Positions 9,413 to 18,496 of a stretch of DNA of 64,000 nt are shown here, one piece after another. Both the position numbers and the translations under genes were made by a program. The notes under the pieces were generated by a model that saw only the letters and a list, made by a program, of their open reading frames with translations, had not been told where the DNA came from and searched no databases. Location: the NCBI RefSeq assembly GCF_003594915.1, contig NZ_QZCS01000003.1:310001-374000 (forward strand), in the 5' to 3' direction. Every line of letters begins with the position of its first letter. The first letter of the stretch is position 1. This DNA is from Enterobacter chuandaensis (lineage in GTDB: Bacteria > Pseudomonadota > Gammaproteobacteria > Enterobacterales > Enterobacteriaceae).

Positions 9413-10849
9413 ATGTCGGTATTAAAGAAAAACAGCGCCAGGCAGCGTGACCAGGAGCGTGCGCGACTCATCTGGCTTCTCACGACTGATAAAGCGGTCA
9501 CCTCTACGCTATTAGGCAAACTGACCCTGGCTGAGCAATATGATGTCGGCACCTTAGCCGACGATATTGCTGAGGTAGGTGCGCTGGTTGCTCATTTACC
9601 CCCGCCGGATCTGGCGGATACCCTGGAAGCACTTCCCTCGGAAGAGCGTCACGCCCTGTGGCGCCTGGTGCAGGATCACGAGCGTGGCCAGGTCCTGCTT
9701 GAGGCGTCGGAAAACGTCTGGGATGACCTGATCGACGAGATGAGCGACCGGGATATTCTCGACGCGGTGCAAACCCTGGATATCGACGAGCAGATTTATC
9801 TGGTTCAGCATCTGCCGCGAAACCTGACCGGTCGCCTGCTGGCGTCACTGCCTGCCGATGAACGCGCGCGCGTGCGTCAGGTGATGCACTACGAGAAAAA
9901 TAGCGTCGGCGCGATCATGGAGTTCGGCGTTATCACGGTACGTCCTGACGTCACGCTCGGCACCGTGCAGCGCTACCTGCGCCGCCTGGGCAGAATGCCG
10001 GATAACACCGATAAACTGTTTGTCACCTCGCGGGACAAAACCCTGCTCGGCGAGCTGGAGTTGAAAACCATCCTGCTCAACAGCACCCAGCGGAAGGTGA
10101 GCGAGGTGATGGAAAACGAGCCGATGGTCTTCTCCCCGGAAGACGATGCGGAAAAAGCGGCGCGTACCTTCGAGCGTGATGACCTGGTGAGCGCGGCGGT
10201 CGTTGATTCCGTCGGCAAGCTGATGGGCCGTCTGACCATCGATGAGATCGTCGACGTGGTCTATGAAGAGACCGATAACGACCTGCGCGCACTCGGCGGG
10301 ATTAGCGCGGAAGATGATGTCCACGCGTCTGTGGGCAAGGCGGTGAAAACGCGCTGGGCCTGGCTGGCTATCAACCTGTGTACCGCCTTTATTGCCTCCC
10401 GCGTGATTGACGGTTTCGAACACACCATTTCGCAGCTGGTGGCGCTGGCCTCGCTGATGCCGATTGTGGCCGGAATTGGCGGTAACACCGGAAACCAGAC
10501 CATCACCATGATCGTTCGCGCGCTGGCGCTGGAAAACATTCAGCCCGGTAATTTCGCCTTTCTGATCTTCAGGGAAATGGGGGTGGCGCTGATCAACGGC
10601 CTGGTATGGGGCGGCATTATGGGCGGCATCACCTGGTGGCTGTATGACGATATGGCTTTAGGCGGCGTGATGATGCTGGCGATGGTGCTGAATTTACTGG
10701 TGGCATCAATGATGGGCGTCATTATCCCGCTGACGATGACCAAACTGGGGCGCGACCCCGCTGTGGGGTCGAGCGTGATGATTACCGCCATCACCGATAC
10801 CGGCGGTTTCTTTATTTTTCTTGGGCTGGCAACGATTTTTCTGCTTTAA
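9413..10849 (+). CDS. mgtE: Magnesium transporter MgtE
   Basis: An MgtE-family magnesium channel of 478 residues: a cytosolic helical N domain (about 20-150), a pair of CBS domains (about 150-280), and a C-terminal membrane domain of about five helices. The membrane domain carries the pore signature MPIVAGIGGNTGNQ. In characterised homologues the CBS and N domains close the pore when magnesium is plentiful. The ATG at 9413 lacks an obvious Shine-Dalgarno. E. coli has no mgtE here; with the next gene it forms an insertion between yojI and mqo. Its last 38 bases overlap the 3' end of the convergent SulP gene. Confidence 0.93.
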   Translation: MSVLKKNSARQRDQERARLIWLLTTDKAVTSTLLGKLTLAEQYDVGTLADDIAEVGALVAHLPPPDLADTLEALPSEERHALWRLVQDHERGQVLLEASENVWDDLIDEMSDRDILDAVQTLDIDEQIYLVQHLPRNLTGRLLASLPADERARVRQVMHYEKNSVGAIMEFGVITVRPDVTLGTVQRYLRRLGRMPDNTDKLFVTSRDKTLLGELELKTILLNSTQRKVSEVMENEPMVFSPEDDAEKAARTFERDDLVSAAVVDSVGKLMGRLTIDEIVDVVYEETDNDLRALGGISAEDDVHASVGKAVKTRWAWLAINLCTAFIASRVIDGFEHTISQLVALASLMPIVAGIGGNTGNQTITMIVRALALENIQPGNFAFLIFREMGVALINGLVWGGIMGGITWWLYDDMALGGVMMLAMVLNLLVASMMGVIIPLTMTKLGRDPAVGSSVMITAITDTGGFFIFLGLATIFLL

Positions 10850-12047
10850 GCCGACGCTTAATGCGGGCGGGAAGCAGGGCCATGACGATAATCCCGCCCA
10901 GCACGCCAATGGCCAGGTTGCCGGTTGATACCGTGGCGGCTACCGTCACCAGCATCACCACCGTTTCGGCAATCGGGGCTTTTTTTATCGTGGCGGGCTG
11001 AAGACTGTGCCAGCTGAAGGTTTTGATGGCGACAATCGCCATAATCCCCGCCAGCACCGCCATTGGAATTTTTGCCATCACTTCGCTGAGCGCCGTCACC
11101 AGGATCAGCAGCACAATGCCCGCCGCAAGGGTTGAAACGCGGCTTCGTCCTTTCCCCATCTCCACGTTGACGATGGTTTGTCCGATCATCGCGCAGCCCG
11201 CAATACCGCCATAAAAACCGGCCAGAATATTGCCGACGCCCAGCCCGATGCTCTCACGGCGTTTGCTCGATGGCGTTACGGTCAACTCATCCACCAGCTT
11301 TGCCGTCAGCAGGGACTCCAGCAGGCCGACGAAGGCGATACTCAAAGCGCACGGCCAGATAATGCTCAGCGTTTGCAAGTTAAGCGGCACCAGCAGCTCG
11401 GTAAGCCCCGGCAAACCACCGCTCATGGAGCCTTCATCACCCACGGTCGGCAGGATTTGACCGGTTGAAACGGTAAACAAGGTAAGCACAACAATCGCAA
11501 TCAGTGGGGAAGGGATGCTTTTGATATAGCGCGGTACCCACAGCACGATCAGCAGCGTCAGCACGAACAGACCGACAATCAGCGGGCTTCGGCTCCAGAA
11601 ATGCGGCACCTGAGCGAAGAAGATCAAAATGCCCAGGGCGTTAACAAATCCGGTCATCACCGACTGGGGAATAAAGCGCATCAGTCTTGCCATGCCCAGC
11701 ACGCCAAACAGAATCTGAATCACGCCAGCCATTAGTACGGCGGGAAGAATGTACTGTACCCCGTGCTGATGCACCATCGGGCCAATCACCAGCGCCACGG
11801 AACCGGCCGCTGCCGTGACCATCGCCGGACGACCGCCCAGCACGGACAGAGCCAGGCACAGCACCACGGAGGCGATCAGGCTGACCTTCGGGTCAACGCC
11901 CGCCACCACGGAAAATGAGATGACTTCGGGGATCAGCGCCAGAGCGGTAATCACCCCCGCCAGCGTTTCACGCGTCAGTTGTTTAGGGGAACGCAATACG
12001 CTGGCTACACGGTCTTCAGGGGAAACAGCAGAATGGGATAATGACAT
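10812..12047 (-). CDS. SulP-family inorganic anion permease without STAS domain
   Basis: A multi-pass inner-membrane permease of the SulP (SLC26-like) family, with the hallmark N-terminal block LIPEVISFSVVAGVDPKVSL and the GGRPAMVTAAAGSVALVIGP segment. Substrate is not evident; family members move sulfate, bicarbonate or dicarboxylates. The start at 12047 (MSLSHSAVSPEDR, 411 residues) is preferred. An in-frame ATG at 12110 would add 21 residues and has a GGGGA before it, so it remains possible. The protein ends soon after the last hydrophobic helix in a basic tail (RIKRRLKAEK) and lacks the usual C-terminal STAS domain. It overlaps mgtE tail to tail. Confidence 0.88.
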   Translation of the reverse strand: MSLSHSAVSPEDRVASVLRSPKQLTRETLAGVITALALIPEVISFSVVAGVDPKVSLIASVVLCLALSVLGGRPAMVTAAAGSVALVIGPMVHQHGVQYILPAVLMAGVIQILFGVLGMARLMRFIPQSVMTGFVNALGILIFFAQVPHFWSRSPLIVGLFVLTLLIVLWVPRYIKSIPSPLIAIVVLTLFTVSTGQILPTVGDEGSMSGGLPGLTELLVPLNLQTLSIIWPCALSIAFVGLLESLLTAKLVDELTVTPSSKRRESIGLGVGNILAGFYGGIAGCAMIGQTIVNVEMGKGRSRVSTLAAGIVLLILVTALSEVMAKIPMAVLAGIMAIVAIKTFSWHSLQPATIKKAPIAETVVMLVTVAATVSTGNLAIGVLGGIIVMALLPARIKRRLKAEKSLPAQEK

Positions 12048-12289
12048 AACAGTTCGCTGGTTAGGGCAAGCTTCCGTGCGCGCGATCACAAAGTGCAGCA
12101 TAGTAGCCATAAATTCCCCGTATTGCCAGTTGCGCGCCGCAATCCCCTACAAACAATCCATCATTAAATTTCACAATTACAATAATTTCGTAACCTTTAA
12201 ACAATATTTAAAAGTTGTTACCGTGCCCACGCAGCTTGTTTCACCTGCACTTTCCACGCATCAAGCACTTTTACACTAAGGCATAAATT

Positions 12290-13939
12290 ATGAAAAAAAT
12301 GACTGCCATGCTCTTTTCTCTGGCCGTCGGGCTCAACGCCGTCTCAATGGCAGCGAAAGCAGACGCACCAAAAGAGCAGGAAACGGACGTCCTTTTAATT
12401 GGTGGCGGCATCATGAGCGCCACGCTGGGAACCTATCTGCAAGAACTGCAGCCGGACTGGTCCATGACCATGGTCGAGCGCCTCGATGGCGTGGCGCAGG
12501 AGAGTTCGAACGGCTGGAACAACGCCGGTACCGGACATTCGGCACTCATGGAACTGAACTATACGCCGCAGAAAAAGGACGGTTCCATTAGTATCGAGAA
12601 GGCGGTAGAGATCAACGAAGCGTTCCAGATTTCTCGCCAGTTCTGGTCTCACCAGGTTAACAGCGGCGTGATGCACGATCCGCACTCCTTTATTAACACC
12701 GTGCCACACATGAGCTTTGTGTGGGGTGAGCAGAACGTTAACTTCCTGCGCGCGCGTTACGCTGCATTGCAGCAGAGCACGCTGTTCCGCGGCATGAAAT
12801 ATTCCGAAGACCACGCGCAGATCAAAGAGTGGGCACCGCTGGTCATGGAAGGTCGTGACCCGAACCAGAAAGTGGCGGCGACCCGTACCGAAATTGGTAC
12901 CGACGTGAACTACGGCGAAATCACCCGTCAGTTGGTTGCATCCCTGAAGAAGAAAGAGAACTTCAATCTGCAGCTCAGCACCGAAGTGCGCGGCTTTAAG
13001 CGCAACGCGGATAACAGCTGGAGCGTGACCGTTGCCGATCTGAAAAACAACGAAGCTGAGCACGTCATCAAGGCGAAGTTTGTCTTTATCGGTGCGGGCG
13101 GCGCGGCGCTGAAGCTGCTGCAGGAGTCCGGTATTCCTGAAGCTGACGACTACGCGGGCTTCCCGGTCGGCGGCCAGTTCCTGGTGTCCGAGAACCCGGA
13201 AGTGGTGAATCGCCATCTGGCGAAAGTGTACGGTCAGGCTTCCGTGGGCGCGCCACCGATGTCCGTTCCGCACATCGACACCCGTATGCTTGACGGTAAA
13301 CGCGTGGTGCTGTTCGGACCGTTCGCGACCTTCTCAACCAAGTTCCTGAAAAACGGCTCCCTGTGGGATCTGCTGAGCGCGACTACTACCTCTAACGTCA
13401 AACCGATGATGGACGTGGGTCTGGATAACTTCGATCTGGTGAAATACCTGATTAGCCAGGTGATGCTTTCTGATGAAGAACGCTTCGAGGCGCTGAAAGA
13501 GTACTATCCGCAGGCGAAGAAAGAAGACTGGCGTCTGTGGCAGGCGGGTCAGCGCGTGCAGATCATCAAGCGCGATCCGAAAGAGGGTGGTGTGCTGCGT
13601 CTGGGTACCGAAGTGGTGAGCGATAAAGATGGCACGATTGCCGCGCTGCTGGGTGCGTCACCGGGTGCATCTACCGCTGCGCCAATCATGCTGCACCTGA
13701 TGGAAAAAGTGTTTAAAGACAAAGTCGCCAGCCCTGAATGGCAGGCGAAGCTGAAAACCATTATTCCATCCTACGGCACAAAGCTGAACGGTAACGTGGA
13801 TGCGACGGAACAAGAGCTGGAATATACCAGCCGCGTACTGCAACTGCAGTATGTGAAGCCGCAGGCTGCGGATGCTGCGCCAAAAGCGGAGCTGAAGCCT
13901 CAGCCGGAAAACAAACCGGTTGCGGATATCGCGCTGTAA
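12290..13939 (+). CDS. mqo: Malate:quinone oxidoreductase
   Basis: Membrane-associated FAD enzyme that oxidises L-malate to oxaloacetate and passes electrons to the quinone pool. The 549 residues begin with a hydrophobic leader-like segment, then the dinucleotide-binding motif [13 protein letters not shown] (about 38-50). The family-typical [19 protein letters not shown] and [14 protein letters not shown] blocks follow, and a proline/lysine-rich tail ends in ADIAL as in E. coli. The ATG at 12290 follows TAAGGCATAAATT. It is monocistronic, ends in a strong terminator, and is followed by eco in convergent orientation. Confidence 0.97.
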   Translation: MKKMTAMLFSLAVGLNAVSMAAKADAPKEQETDVLLIGGGIMSATLGTYLQELQPDWSMTMVERLDGVAQESSNGWNNAGTGHSALMELNYTPQKKDGSISIEKAVEINEAFQISRQFWSHQVNSGVMHDPHSFINTVPHMSFVWGEQNVNFLRARYAALQQSTLFRGMKYSEDHAQIKEWAPLVMEGRDPNQKVAATRTEIGTDVNYGEITRQLVASLKKKENFNLQLSTEVRGFKRNADNSWSVTVADLKNNEAEHVIKAKFVFIGAGGAALKLLQESGIPEADDYAGFPVGGQFLVSENPEVVNRHLAKVYGQASVGAPPMSVPHIDTRMLDGKRVVLFGPFATFSTKFLKNGSLWDLLSATTTSNVKPMMDVGLDNFDLVKYLISQVMLSDEERFEALKEYYPQAKKEDWRLWQAGQRVQIIKRDPKEGGVLRLGTEVVSDKDGTIAALLGASPGASTAAPIMLHLMEKVFKDKVASPEWQAKLKTIIPSYGTKLNGNVDATEQELEYTSRVLQLQYVKPQAADAAPKAELKPQPENKPVADIAL

Positions 13940-13948
13940 GGTAAAAGC

Positions 13949-13975
13949 AAAACGGTAACATCTGTTACCGTTTTT
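13949..13975 (+). terminator. Rho-independent terminator after mqo
   Basis: A 12-bp stem, AAAACGGTAACA / TGTTACCGTTTT, with a very short loop and a T tract, beginning 10 bases after the stop. Confidence 0.87.
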
Positions 13976-13985
13976 AGTGTTTTCT

Positions 13986-14015
13986 CCCTCTCCCCGTGGG
14001 AGAGGGGGGGGAGGG
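13986..14015. repeat. Intergenic palindromic repeat, CCCTCTCCC/GGGAGAGGG family
   Basis: CCCTCTCCCC, GT, GGGAGAGGG followed by a run of G. Same core as the repeats after yojI and yeiE. Confidence 0.65.
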
Positions 14016-14037
14016 CACCAGAGCGCACCCTGTCCGG

Positions 14038-14065
14038 GTCGGGTAAGGCGAAGCCGCCACCCGAC
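14038..14065. repeat. REP-type palindrome, copy 1
   Basis: A 28-base imperfect palindrome (GTCGGGT ... ACCCGAC ends, centre AAGGCGAAGCCGCC) directly downstream of eco. It is identical over all 28 bases to the copy at 42523-42550, as expected for enterobacterial repetitive extragenic palindromes. Confidence 0.85.
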
Positions 14066-14071
14066 TTATTT

Positions 14072-14575
14072 TTAACGTACTACCGCTTGTCCGACGTTCT
14101 CGTCCGCCTTCCATACGCGATACTTCACTTCCACGTTTTCCGGCGTATAGACCACGATCGGCAACTTGCTGTTGTAGCGCAGCAGACTGTTGTCGCCGAG
14201 ATACGCCGTCACAAATTTCTTTTCTTTCTTGCCGTCCGGGCAGGCCATCATGGTAGAGACCGGAGAGGTTACTTTATCAAAGACGTAATAGTCGTAACCC
14301 CAGCCTTCCAGCGTTTTGCTTTCCAGCTGACCGCCCAGACGGTGCTGGTTACAGTCCACTTCCAGCGTTTTGCCAATTAACAGTTCCACTTTGTAATTCG
14401 CTTCGTCCTGCTGAACCGGCAGCTGGATCACCTGACGCTTCATACCTTTTTCCGCTTGCGGATACGGAGCGACTTTTTCCAGCGGTTGTGCTTTTTGGGC
14501 ATCATTGGCGAAAGCGCTGGTGCTGACGCACGCGGCGGCGATGAGGGCGATGGCAAATTTAGGGGCGTTTTTCAT
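14072..14575 (-). CDS. eco: Ecotin, periplasmic serine protease inhibitor
   Basis: Dimeric periplasmic inhibitor of trypsin-fold proteases, including host neutrophil elastase. The start at 14575 (MKNAPKF, 167 residues) is chosen because AAGGA lies 6 bases upstream. The ATG at 14581 would sit directly against that AAGGA. A signal peptide ends around SAFA-NDA. The reactive loop [11 protein letters not shown] with the P1 methionine, the disulfide cysteines, and the conserved RLGGQLE and [12 protein letters not shown] blocks are present. It is convergent with mqo, separated by terminator and repeat elements. Confidence 0.96.
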   Translation of the reverse strand: MKNAPKFAIALIAAACVSTSAFANDAQKAQPLEKVAPYPQAEKGMKRQVIQLPVQQDEANYKVELLIGKTLEVDCNQHRLGGQLESKTLEGWGYDYYVFDKVTSPVSTMMACPDGKKEKKFVTAYLGDNSLLRYNSKLPIVVYTPENVEVKYRVWKADENVGQAVVR

Positions 14576-14784
14576 TGTCATTCCTTTATGTCAAAACGGT
14601 CCTGCACAGATTAACATAACGCATATGAATGGATGGTGGTATTTACTTACATTTTCATTATATACAGAACAATAAACTTGTTTTTGATGGTTTTATTGGT
14701 TTTTTGTACTGAGGTGGAGTCTGGCGGGCGTTCGTGTTATTTTAGACCTCATATAATGTTATTCATCTGTAAAAGGGAAGAGAG

Positions 14785-15045
14785 ATGGTTCGTGCAAAAC
14801 TGAAAACGCCTGAAGGCCGCAAGTTCCTCCTGGCGCTACTGGTCGTGTTTATGATTGCTGCCGCGTGCGTCGGGCGGGCCACCATCGTTGGCGTCATCGA
14901 ACAGTACAACATTCCTCTCTCCGCCTGGACCACCAGCATGTATGTGCTGCAATCGGCGATGATCTTCGTTTACAGCCTTGTTTTCACCGTGCTGCTTGCT
15001 ATCCCGTTGGGCATTTTCTTCCTGGGCGGACGTGAAAAACACTAA
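14785..15045 (+). CDS. ynaJ: Small membrane protein, YnaJ-like (DUF2534)
   Basis: An 86-residue protein with two hydrophobic stretches (about 15-35 and 50-78) separated by RATIVGVIEQYNIPLSAWTTS. It closely resembles E. coli YnaJ, whose function is unknown. A good -10 (TATAAT at 14753-14758) and a purine-rich AGGGAAGAGAG before the ATG support expression. A terminator follows at once. In E. coli ynaJ lies elsewhere, so its presence between eco and proL is a rearrangement relative to that genome. The symbol rests on remembered sequence similarity. Confidence 0.82.
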   Translation: MVRAKLKTPEGRKFLLALLVVFMIAAACVGRATIVGVIEQYNIPLSAWTTSMYVLQSAMIFVYSLVFTVLLAIPLGIFFLGGREKH

Positions 15046-15060
15046 GCATTCACCTGCTAT

Positions 15061-15089
15061 AAAAGCCAGCCTGCGGGCTGGCTTTTTTT
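15061..15089 (+). terminator. Rho-independent terminator after the ynaJ-like gene
   Basis: AAAAGCCAGCC and GGGCTGGCTTTTTTT around a short loop. Confidence 0.88.
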
Positions 15090-15168
15090 ATGTTTGATGA
15101 TATTTATTCGCATTTCCAGGATATTCTGTGTCGAACGAGGTTGGTCGACATAAAGCAGGAGATGTTCA

Positions 15169-16356
15169 ATGTTTTCCCGGTTTGCAACGCTCAGCCGGAT
15201 CCCGAAAGGCGTCTGGGTTGTAGGTGGAGTCAGTATGCTGATGGATATCTCCTCGGAGATCATTCACAGCCTGCTGCCGCTGTTTATGGTCACGACGCTG
15301 GGAGCCAGCGTGATTTTCATTGGCTTGATTGAAGGCCTGGCTGAGGCCACCGCGCTGTTTATCAAAGTTTTTTCTGGGGCAATCAGTGACTACCTGGGCA
15401 AACGTAAAGGACTGGCGGTGCTGGGCTACGGTCTTGGCGCGCTGAGTAAGCCGCTGTTCGCTATCGCCTCTTCGTCGGGCATGATTCTGGGGGCACGCTT
15501 AATCGACCGGGTAGGGAAGGGGATCCGTGGTGCGCCGCGCGATGCGCTGGTCGCTGACGTTACGCCGCCGGAACTTCGCGGCGCGGCTTTTGGTCTGCGT
15601 CAGTCGATGGACACCATCGGCGCATTTCTCGGGCCGCTGCTGGCCGTAGGCTTAATGCTTCTGTGGAACGATGATTTTCGCACTATTTTCTGGATCGCGG
15701 TGATACCCGGCGTGCTCGCCGTGGCGCTGCTTTTCTTTGGCCTGCATGAGCCGAAAACCCCCGTCGAACATAAACGCACGAATCCCATCAAAAAAGAGAA
15801 CCTCAGGCGCCTCGGGAAAGGCTGCTGGTGGGTCATTGGCCTCGGCGCCGTCTTCACGCTCGCACGCTTCAGTGAAGCTTTTCTTGTCCTTCGCGCGCAG
15901 CAGTCGGGGGTGCCGCTGGCGCTGATCCCGCTGGTGATGGTTGCCATGAACCTGCTCTATTTCCTTTCAGCCTATCCGTTTGGCAAGCTATCCGACACGA
16001 TGAATCACACCCGGCTGCTGCAGTGGGGGCTGGTGGTGCTGATTGGTGCGGACATAGTTCTGGCGCTGAGCACCCACTGGGCCGGCATTATTTTAGGCGT
16101 TGCGCTTTGGGGAATTCATATGGGGATGACGCAAGGGTTGCTGGCGGCAATGATTGCTAAAACGGCTCCTGCGGATCTGCGCGGTACCGCCTACGGTATT
16201 TTTAGCCTGGTCAGCGGCGTGGGGTTATTAGTCGCCAGTCTCGGGGCCGGTGCCATCTGGGAAACGTGGGGGGCGCAGTATACGTTTTATGCCGGGGCGG
16301 TGATTTGTCTGGCGACACTGGTGTATCTGAGCAAAACGCCGGATGAGGTGAAATAA
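15169..16356 (+). CDS. MFS transporter, substrate unknown
   Basis: A 395-residue major facilitator protein with about 12 hydrophobic segments. The loop 2-3 motif appears as GAISDYLGKRKGLAVLGYG. The stretch LIDRVGKGIRGAPRDALVADVTP is typical of a subgroup of drug/metabolite exporters often annotated only as MFS transporter. The ATG at 15169 follows GCAGGAGATGTTCA. It stands alone, with a terminator directly before the accessory block. No substrate can be assigned; it is not one of the named E. coli drug pumps that I recognise. Confidence 0.88.
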   Translation: MFSRFATLSRIPKGVWVVGGVSMLMDISSEIIHSLLPLFMVTTLGASVIFIGLIEGLAEATALFIKVFSGAISDYLGKRKGLAVLGYGLGALSKPLFAIASSSGMILGARLIDRVGKGIRGAPRDALVADVTPPELRGAAFGLRQSMDTIGAFLGPLLAVGLMLLWNDDFRTIFWIAVIPGVLAVALLFFGLHEPKTPVEHKRTNPIKKENLRRLGKGCWWVIGLGAVFTLARFSEAFLVLRAQQSGVPLALIPLVMVAMNLLYFLSAYPFGKLSDTMNHTRLLQWGLVVLIGADIVLALSTHWAGIILGVALWGIHMGMTQGLLAAMIAKTAPADLRGTAYGIFSLVSGVGLLVASLGAGAIWETWGAQYTFYAGAVICLATLVYLSKTPDEVK

Positions 16357-16387
16357 AAAAACCAGCCGTAAAAGGCTGGTTTTCAAT
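16353..16387. terminator. Terminator of the MFS gene; left copy of a 35-bp near-identical pair
   Basis: A seven-A run, CCAGCC, GTAAAA, GGCTGG, TTTTCAAT. It differs at only two loop positions from 21197-21231, the proL terminator. The two copies bracket the 4.8-kb accessory block. Confidence 0.85.
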
Positions 16388-16474
16388 AGCTCAGCCGGGG
16401 GAGGCGCCTATTTTTTTCTCAAACCTCTTTTGATTGCACTCTATACGACCGTATGCTCTGCAATCGTCAGGTTT

Positions 16475-17416
16475 TCAGTACCTCCAGTGTCCCGGCACAC
16501 AACGGAAGGTATCTCCATCAATGGCGACATGGCACACAGACGGGAAGGAGAGGTGTGTTGCCACAAGAGACTCCCGGTTGGCAGCGAGTTCCCGCAAGAG
16601 TTGAATCCGCACGCGAGCAGCTTCTTCGGGATAATGATCGAAGCCATTGAACCAGTCAGGATGCTGGAAGCCGACCGGGAATACCGCATCGCCAGCAAAC
16701 GTTAAGCGTTCACCATGTGATGCCAGACGGACGACGCTATGACCAGGCGTATGACCACCAATACGCATAATGAGAACGCCAGGGGCTACCTCACTCTGGT
16801 TCTCGAAAGTTTTCAACTGGCCCCTGTATTCCTGTAAGAACCGTGTTGCCGTTTTCCTGAGTGCTTCCGGGAAACCTGTGGGCATGGATACCTGGGAAAA
16901 ATCGGGCGATTCCCAGAAGTTAACTTCAGCTTCTGCCACATGAATACGCAGGTCAGGACGCAAACGCTCTTTTACTCCTTCGATAAGCAGCCCCCCTATA
17001 TGGTCCATATGCAGATGGGTAATCGCCACGTCAGTGATGGAGCCGAGATTAATACCGGCAGATTCCAGCCGCTGGACTGTCCGTCCGGCTCGTGGCAGGT
17101 CAGGAAAGGCGGCACCCATACCTGCATCGATGAGGATGGTTCTGTCACCGCTTTTTACCACGACGACATTAAGAGCCCAGTCGAGTTCGTCGTAGGGTAA
17201 AAACATCTCTTTAAACCAGGCTGATCTTACGAAGGGATCGGCATTATGGCCCAGCATTGGGCCTGGTAAGGACAGAACACCATCACTGATTACAAGCACT
17301 TCAATATCGCCGATCTTTAGCGGGTAACGCGATGGGACTAATTCTGGTTCAGATTGAGAGACGGACAGGCGATCATTTGCAGGCATTGACTCTGCCGCAT
17401 TTTTAGATAATTGCAT
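16475..17416 (-). CDS. Metallo-beta-lactamase-fold hydrolase
   Basis: A 313-residue MBL-fold protein with the zinc-binding motif HLHMDH at residues 134-139, GGHTPGHS around 221-227 and AGDAVFP around 241-247. These are the ligands expected for a dinuclear metal site. The size and the DAGMG segment before the motif resemble the lactonase/quorum-quenching and general-hydrolase branch rather than true beta-lactamases, but the substrate is unknown. No export signal is evident. The ATG at 17416 is preceded by AGGAGG; the in-frame TTG at 17431 lies upstream of that site. It is divergent from an AraC-type regulator 131 bp away that probably controls it. Confidence 0.86.
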   Translation of the reverse strand: MQLSKNAAESMPANDRLSVSQSEPELVPSRYPLKIGDIEVLVISDGVLSLPGPMLGHNADPFVRSAWFKEMFLPYDELDWALNVVVVKSGDRTILIDAGMGAAFPDLPRAGRTVQRLESAGINLGSITDVAITHLHMDHIGGLLIEGVKERLRPDLRIHVAEAEVNFWESPDFSQVSMPTGFPEALRKTATRFLQEYRGQLKTFENQSEVAPGVLIMRIGGHTPGHSVVRLASHGERLTFAGDAVFPVGFQHPDWFNGFDHYPEEAARVRIQLLRELAANRESLVATHLSFPSVCHVAIDGDTFRCVPGHWRY

Positions 17417-17547
17417 AATACCTCCTGACAACAGATGTAAACTCCCGGCTATCGTGGTGATAACGCGGACGGATTTATGGCAATTGAGTTAACGTTTTAA
17501 CCTTCACCTATACTCTTGAGACTATTTACACTGGCGTTGCGAGCATT

Positions 17548-18450
17548 ATGATGAATAATCATGAGGTTATACTTAAAGATACCGTCAAGGAGATGACCCG
17601 AGTATTAAAAAACCAGCCAGAATTAAGCATTACCAGCAGCAATCCCTTATCTGTAAACTGTTATCGATGGCCACACGGGCCGTTGCACGAAACTATTGCG
17701 CCCATGGATCAACACGTTATCATCGCGCACTTCGGCAATATGCAAACCGTTGAGCGAAGAACCGGACATCAGGTAGTTAGAGATACCATCAGAGAAGGCA
17801 CCATTACGACTATTCCCCGTGGCAGTTCGTCACGCTGGGATATGTCTGGCACCGTTGATGTGATTCATTTTTATATTCCCGATCAAACGTTCAACGATCT
17901 GTTATTACAGGTTGATGCCCCGCTAACGGAGCTCCTGTTCCGTACTGCTTATTTTGATGATACAACCGCAAAAATAATTTCAGCTATTCATGATACCCTT
18001 TCAGATAACAATCGAATCACTCATCTCCTTTGCGAACATTTAATGCTGGCGCTGGTACTTCAACTGATACAGAACCATTCCCCTGTTAAGGCACATGTCC
18101 AACAGGCCAACTATTTTCTGTCCCCACGTGTTCTTAAAAATTCGCTTGAAATCCTGGATAGCAGCCCGATAGGGGAGGTGACTATTCAGGCTCTGGCGGC
18201 AGAGCAGGGCATGTCATCCGCACATTTTTGTCGGGCGTTTAAAAACAGTACCGGTCTTACGCCTTATGGCTGGCTCAAACAGCGCGTAATGGAACGTGCT
18301 TTTTTACAATTACAATCCACCAACAAGCAGGTTTCTGAAATTGCACTGGAAAGCGGCTACAATTCGCAAAATGCATTTACCAGTGCATTCAGAAAAATGA
18401 CGGGATTAACTCCCAGTCAGTGGCGTAAAAAGAGCCATGCTGCAAAATGA
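17548..18450 (+). CDS. AraC-family transcriptional regulator
   Basis: A 300-residue regulator with an N-terminal sensory region (about 1-190) and a C-terminal double helix-turn-helix of the AraC/XylS type. The domain includes TIQALAAEQGMSSAHFCRAFKNSTGLTPYGWLKQ and, in the second half, VSEIALESGYNSQNAFTSAFRKMTGLTPSQWRK. Two adjacent ATGs (17548, 17551) are possible starts with only weak ribosome binding sites. The gene is more AT-rich than the backbone. A TATACT at 17509-17514 could be its -10. Its divergent arrangement suggests it regulates the MBL-fold hydrolase. Confidence 0.88.
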   Translation: MMNNHEVILKDTVKEMTRVLKNQPELSITSSNPLSVNCYRWPHGPLHETIAPMDQHVIIAHFGNMQTVERRTGHQVVRDTIREGTITTIPRGSSSRWDMSGTVDVIHFYIPDQTFNDLLLQVDAPLTELLFRTAYFDDTTAKIISAIHDTLSDNNRITHLLCEHLMLALVLQLIQNHSPVKAHVQQANYFLSPRVLKNSLEILDSSPIGEVTIQALAAEQGMSSAHFCRAFKNSTGLTPYGWLKQRVMERAFLQLQSTNKQVSEIALESGYNSQNAFTSAFRKMTGLTPSQWRKKSHAAK

Positions 18451-18496
18451 GGTTTAGAAAAATAACCTCGATGCAGTGCAGCGAGGACGTTGTAGT

